Assembly (NCBI GenBank): GCA_018895315.1
Contig: JAHIOK010000401.1
Coordinates: 1 to 6,191 of the forward strand
Source of the DNA: Actinomycetota bacterium
GTDB lineage: Bacteria; Actinomycetota; Actinomycetes; Actinomycetales; Microbacteriaceae
Length of the DNA: 6,191 nt
Direction of reading: 5' to 3'
In this document: positions 5,539-6,191 of the stretch, in pieces
Numbering within the stretch: position 1 is the stretch's first letter
Layout: each line of letters opens with the position of its first letter
Program-made: the position numbers and the translations under genes
The notes under the pieces: model-generated
The model's input: only the letters and a program-made list of their open reading frames with translations
The model's database searches: none
What the model was told of the DNA's origin: nothing

Positions 5539-5553
5539 CCTCCGAAATGGAGG
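5539..5553. promoter_or_regulatory. Candidate IclR-type operator upstream of pcaH
   Basis: CCTCCGAAATGGAGG has perfect 5-bp inverted arms around GAAAT and lies about 150 bp before the pcaH start. Size, symmetry and the AAATGGA core recall operators of the IclR family. A related but looser site lies upstream of pobA at 3489-3503. Which protein binds it is unknown. Confidence 0.35.
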
Positions 5554-5606
5554 AGTTGTGCACGCCAGGCCCGGGGCGAGCGGCCAGGAGAGGCCGAGCC
5601 GTCCCG

Positions 5607-5633
5607 CCCGATTCCTACTGAGTGAGAATCGGG
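5607..5633. promoter_or_regulatory. 8-bp inverted repeat upstream of pcaH
   Basis: CCCGATTC (5607-5614) and GAATCGGG (5626-5633) are perfect inverted arms separated by 11 bp. Their centres are 19 bp apart, close to two helical turns, which suits a dimeric regulator. The site ends 73 bp before the pcaH ATG. The arms contain the word GATTC/GAATC, which also occurs in the 12-bp repeat between the iclR genes. It could also form a hairpin in RNA. Confidence 0.45.
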
Positions 5634-5689
5634 GGAGGAGAACCCGCCCGCGACTGTCAGCCTGAGCGGACGTGTTCGTGCACGCGGCC

Positions 5690-5702
5690 CGTCGAAGGAG
5701 AC
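5690..5702 (+). promoter_or_regulatory. pcaH ribosome site, shared 13-mer with pobA
   Basis: CGTCGAAGGAGAC contains AAGGAG (5695-5700), 6 nt before the pcaH ATG, and decides that start. The identical 13-mer is found on the minus strand at 3427-3439, where it serves pobA with 5-nt spacing. Both catabolic genes therefore carry a strong, matched translation signal, unlike the leaderless marR and permease genes. Confidence 0.8.
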
Positions 5703-5706
5703 TCCC

Positions 5707-6191
5707 ATGACCGACACCCCCACCGCGGCGGCGCCTGAGTCGCTGCTCGCCTCGGCTGACATGCCGTCGCAGACCCAGATCACCCGCGAGATCGAGGACA
5801 TCGCCGCCGACGTCGCCCGCCGCGACGCGCTCGGCGACCGGGTTCCCGCGACGCTGCACGACTATGCGCCGTATCGGTCCAGCATCCTGCGCCACCCCAC
5901 GAAGAATCCGCGCCTGGTCGATCCCGAGACGATCGAGCTCTTCTCCCCGGCGTTCGGGCAGCGGGATGTCGCAGCCATCGAATCCGACCTGACCCTCCAG
6001 CACCGCGGCGAACCGCAGGGCGAGCGCATCACGGTGCAGGGGCGGCTGCTCGACTCGTGGGGTCGCCCGGTTGCCAACCAGCTGATAGAGGTCTGGCAGG
6101 CGAACGCGGCCGGACGCTACATCCACCAGCGCGACCAGCATCCGGCTCCGCTCGATCCGAACTTCACCGGCGCCGGTCGCATGGTCACGAA
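5707..6191 (+). CDS. pcaH: Protocatechuate 3,4-dioxygenase, beta subunit, N-terminal part
   Basis: This is the iron-bearing subunit of the enzyme that opens protocatechuate between its hydroxyls to give 3-carboxy-cis,cis-muconate. It is the step after PobA in the beta-ketoadipate pathway and works as an alpha/beta complex with PcaG in the cytosol. The 161 codons visible run off the right edge. Recognisable parts are the beta-subunit N-terminal region APYRSSILRHPT (54-65), ETIELFSPAFG (74-84), and the intradiol dioxygenase signature from about Ile108 to Tyr138: VQGRLLDSWGRPV, then LIEVWQANAAGRYIH (126-140). Tyr138 corresponds to the first Fe(III) tyrosine ligand; the second tyrosine and the two histidine ligands lie beyond the window. 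ATG 5707 follows AAGGAG with good spacing; Met19 is a less likely start. pcaG is expected next. Confidence 0.96.
   Translation, partial: MTDTPTAAAPESLLASADMPSQTQITREIEDIAADVARRDALGDRVPATLHDYAPYRSSILRHPTKNPRLVDPETIELFSPAFGQRDVAAIESDLTLQHRGEPQGERITVQGRLLDSWGRPVANQLIEVWQANAAGRYIHQRDQHPAPLDPNFTGAGRMVT

Larger units (their letters stand above)
5400..5706 (+). other. 307-bp intergenic region upstream of pcaH
   Basis: I accept no gene here. It holds two palindromic elements (5539-5553 and 5607-5633), a small odd palindrome TCAGCCTGA (5657-5665), and the pcaH ribosome site. A 65-codon frame at 5424-5621 starts after GGGAGG, but its composition argues against a protein. No convincing -35/-10 pair is seen, which would fit a promoter needing an activator; IclR-type regulators of pca genes often activate (established for PcaU/PcaR families, inferred here). 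Confidence 0.6.

Noticed and set aside
5558..5685. GTGCACGC occurring at 5558-5565 and 5678-5685, exactly 120 bp apart
   Set aside because: Eight bases containing a common palindrome recur easily in GC-rich DNA, and no further similarity surrounds the copies.
3684..5801. A 705-codon open frame on the minus strand that includes the left iclR gene
   Set aside because: Only the last 249 codons match the IclR family. The upstream part crosses the divergent iclR gene and the start of pcaH antisense, as expected of chance open frames in GC-rich DNA.
5158..6141. A 327-codon minus-strand frame opposite iclR and pcaH
   Set aside because: It is antisense to pcaH, whose protein is unmistakable, and its own product matches nothing recognisable.

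Overview
The window is high-GC DNA with GC-rich third codon positions. Short leaders, apparently leaderless genes with a TAGGCT or TAGCCT -10 element, and strong AAGGAG ribosome sites point to an actinobacterium. The 4-hydroxybenzoate hydroxylase and protocatechuate dioxygenase sequences are of actinobacterial type, and Microbacteriaceae is my best guess. That placement is inference from style and protein resemblance, not from a search.

Left part (1-2114): a short-chain dehydrogenase gene runs leftward off the window edge. It is divergent from a MarR-family regulator, and the AT-rich gap between them holds a good promoter overlapped by TTGA/TCAA palindromes. The marR gene is followed on the same strand by a 12-helix MFS permease of the CynX/NimT type. 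The marR and permease genes each have a -10 box exactly 7 nt before the ATG, so both look leaderless and separately transcribed.

Middle (2115-2250): the permease converges on pobA. The junction is a GC-rich tandem repeat (two 20-bp units, then three 7-bp units) that runs into the last codons of pobA.

Right part (2239-6191): this is a 4-hydroxybenzoate/protocatechuate module of the beta-ketoadipate pathway. pobA (minus strand) encodes 4-hydroxybenzoate 3-monooxygenase, which makes protocatechuate. pcaH (plus strand, cut by the right edge) encodes the beta subunit of protocatechuate 3,4-dioxygenase, which opens that ring. Between them sit two divergent, mutually similar IclR-family regulators, one pointing toward each enzyme gene. 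Their shared 198-bp intergenic region carries a perfect 12-bp inverted repeat and a 10-bp palindrome. The simplest reading is one regulator per enzyme gene (PobR-like and PcaR/PcaU-like), but the sequence does not prove which controls which.

I see no tRNA, rRNA, CRISPR array, insertion sequence or phage gene. The metabolic content is an ordinary catabolic cluster. The interesting material is in the regulatory architecture and repeats rather than in a new protein system.
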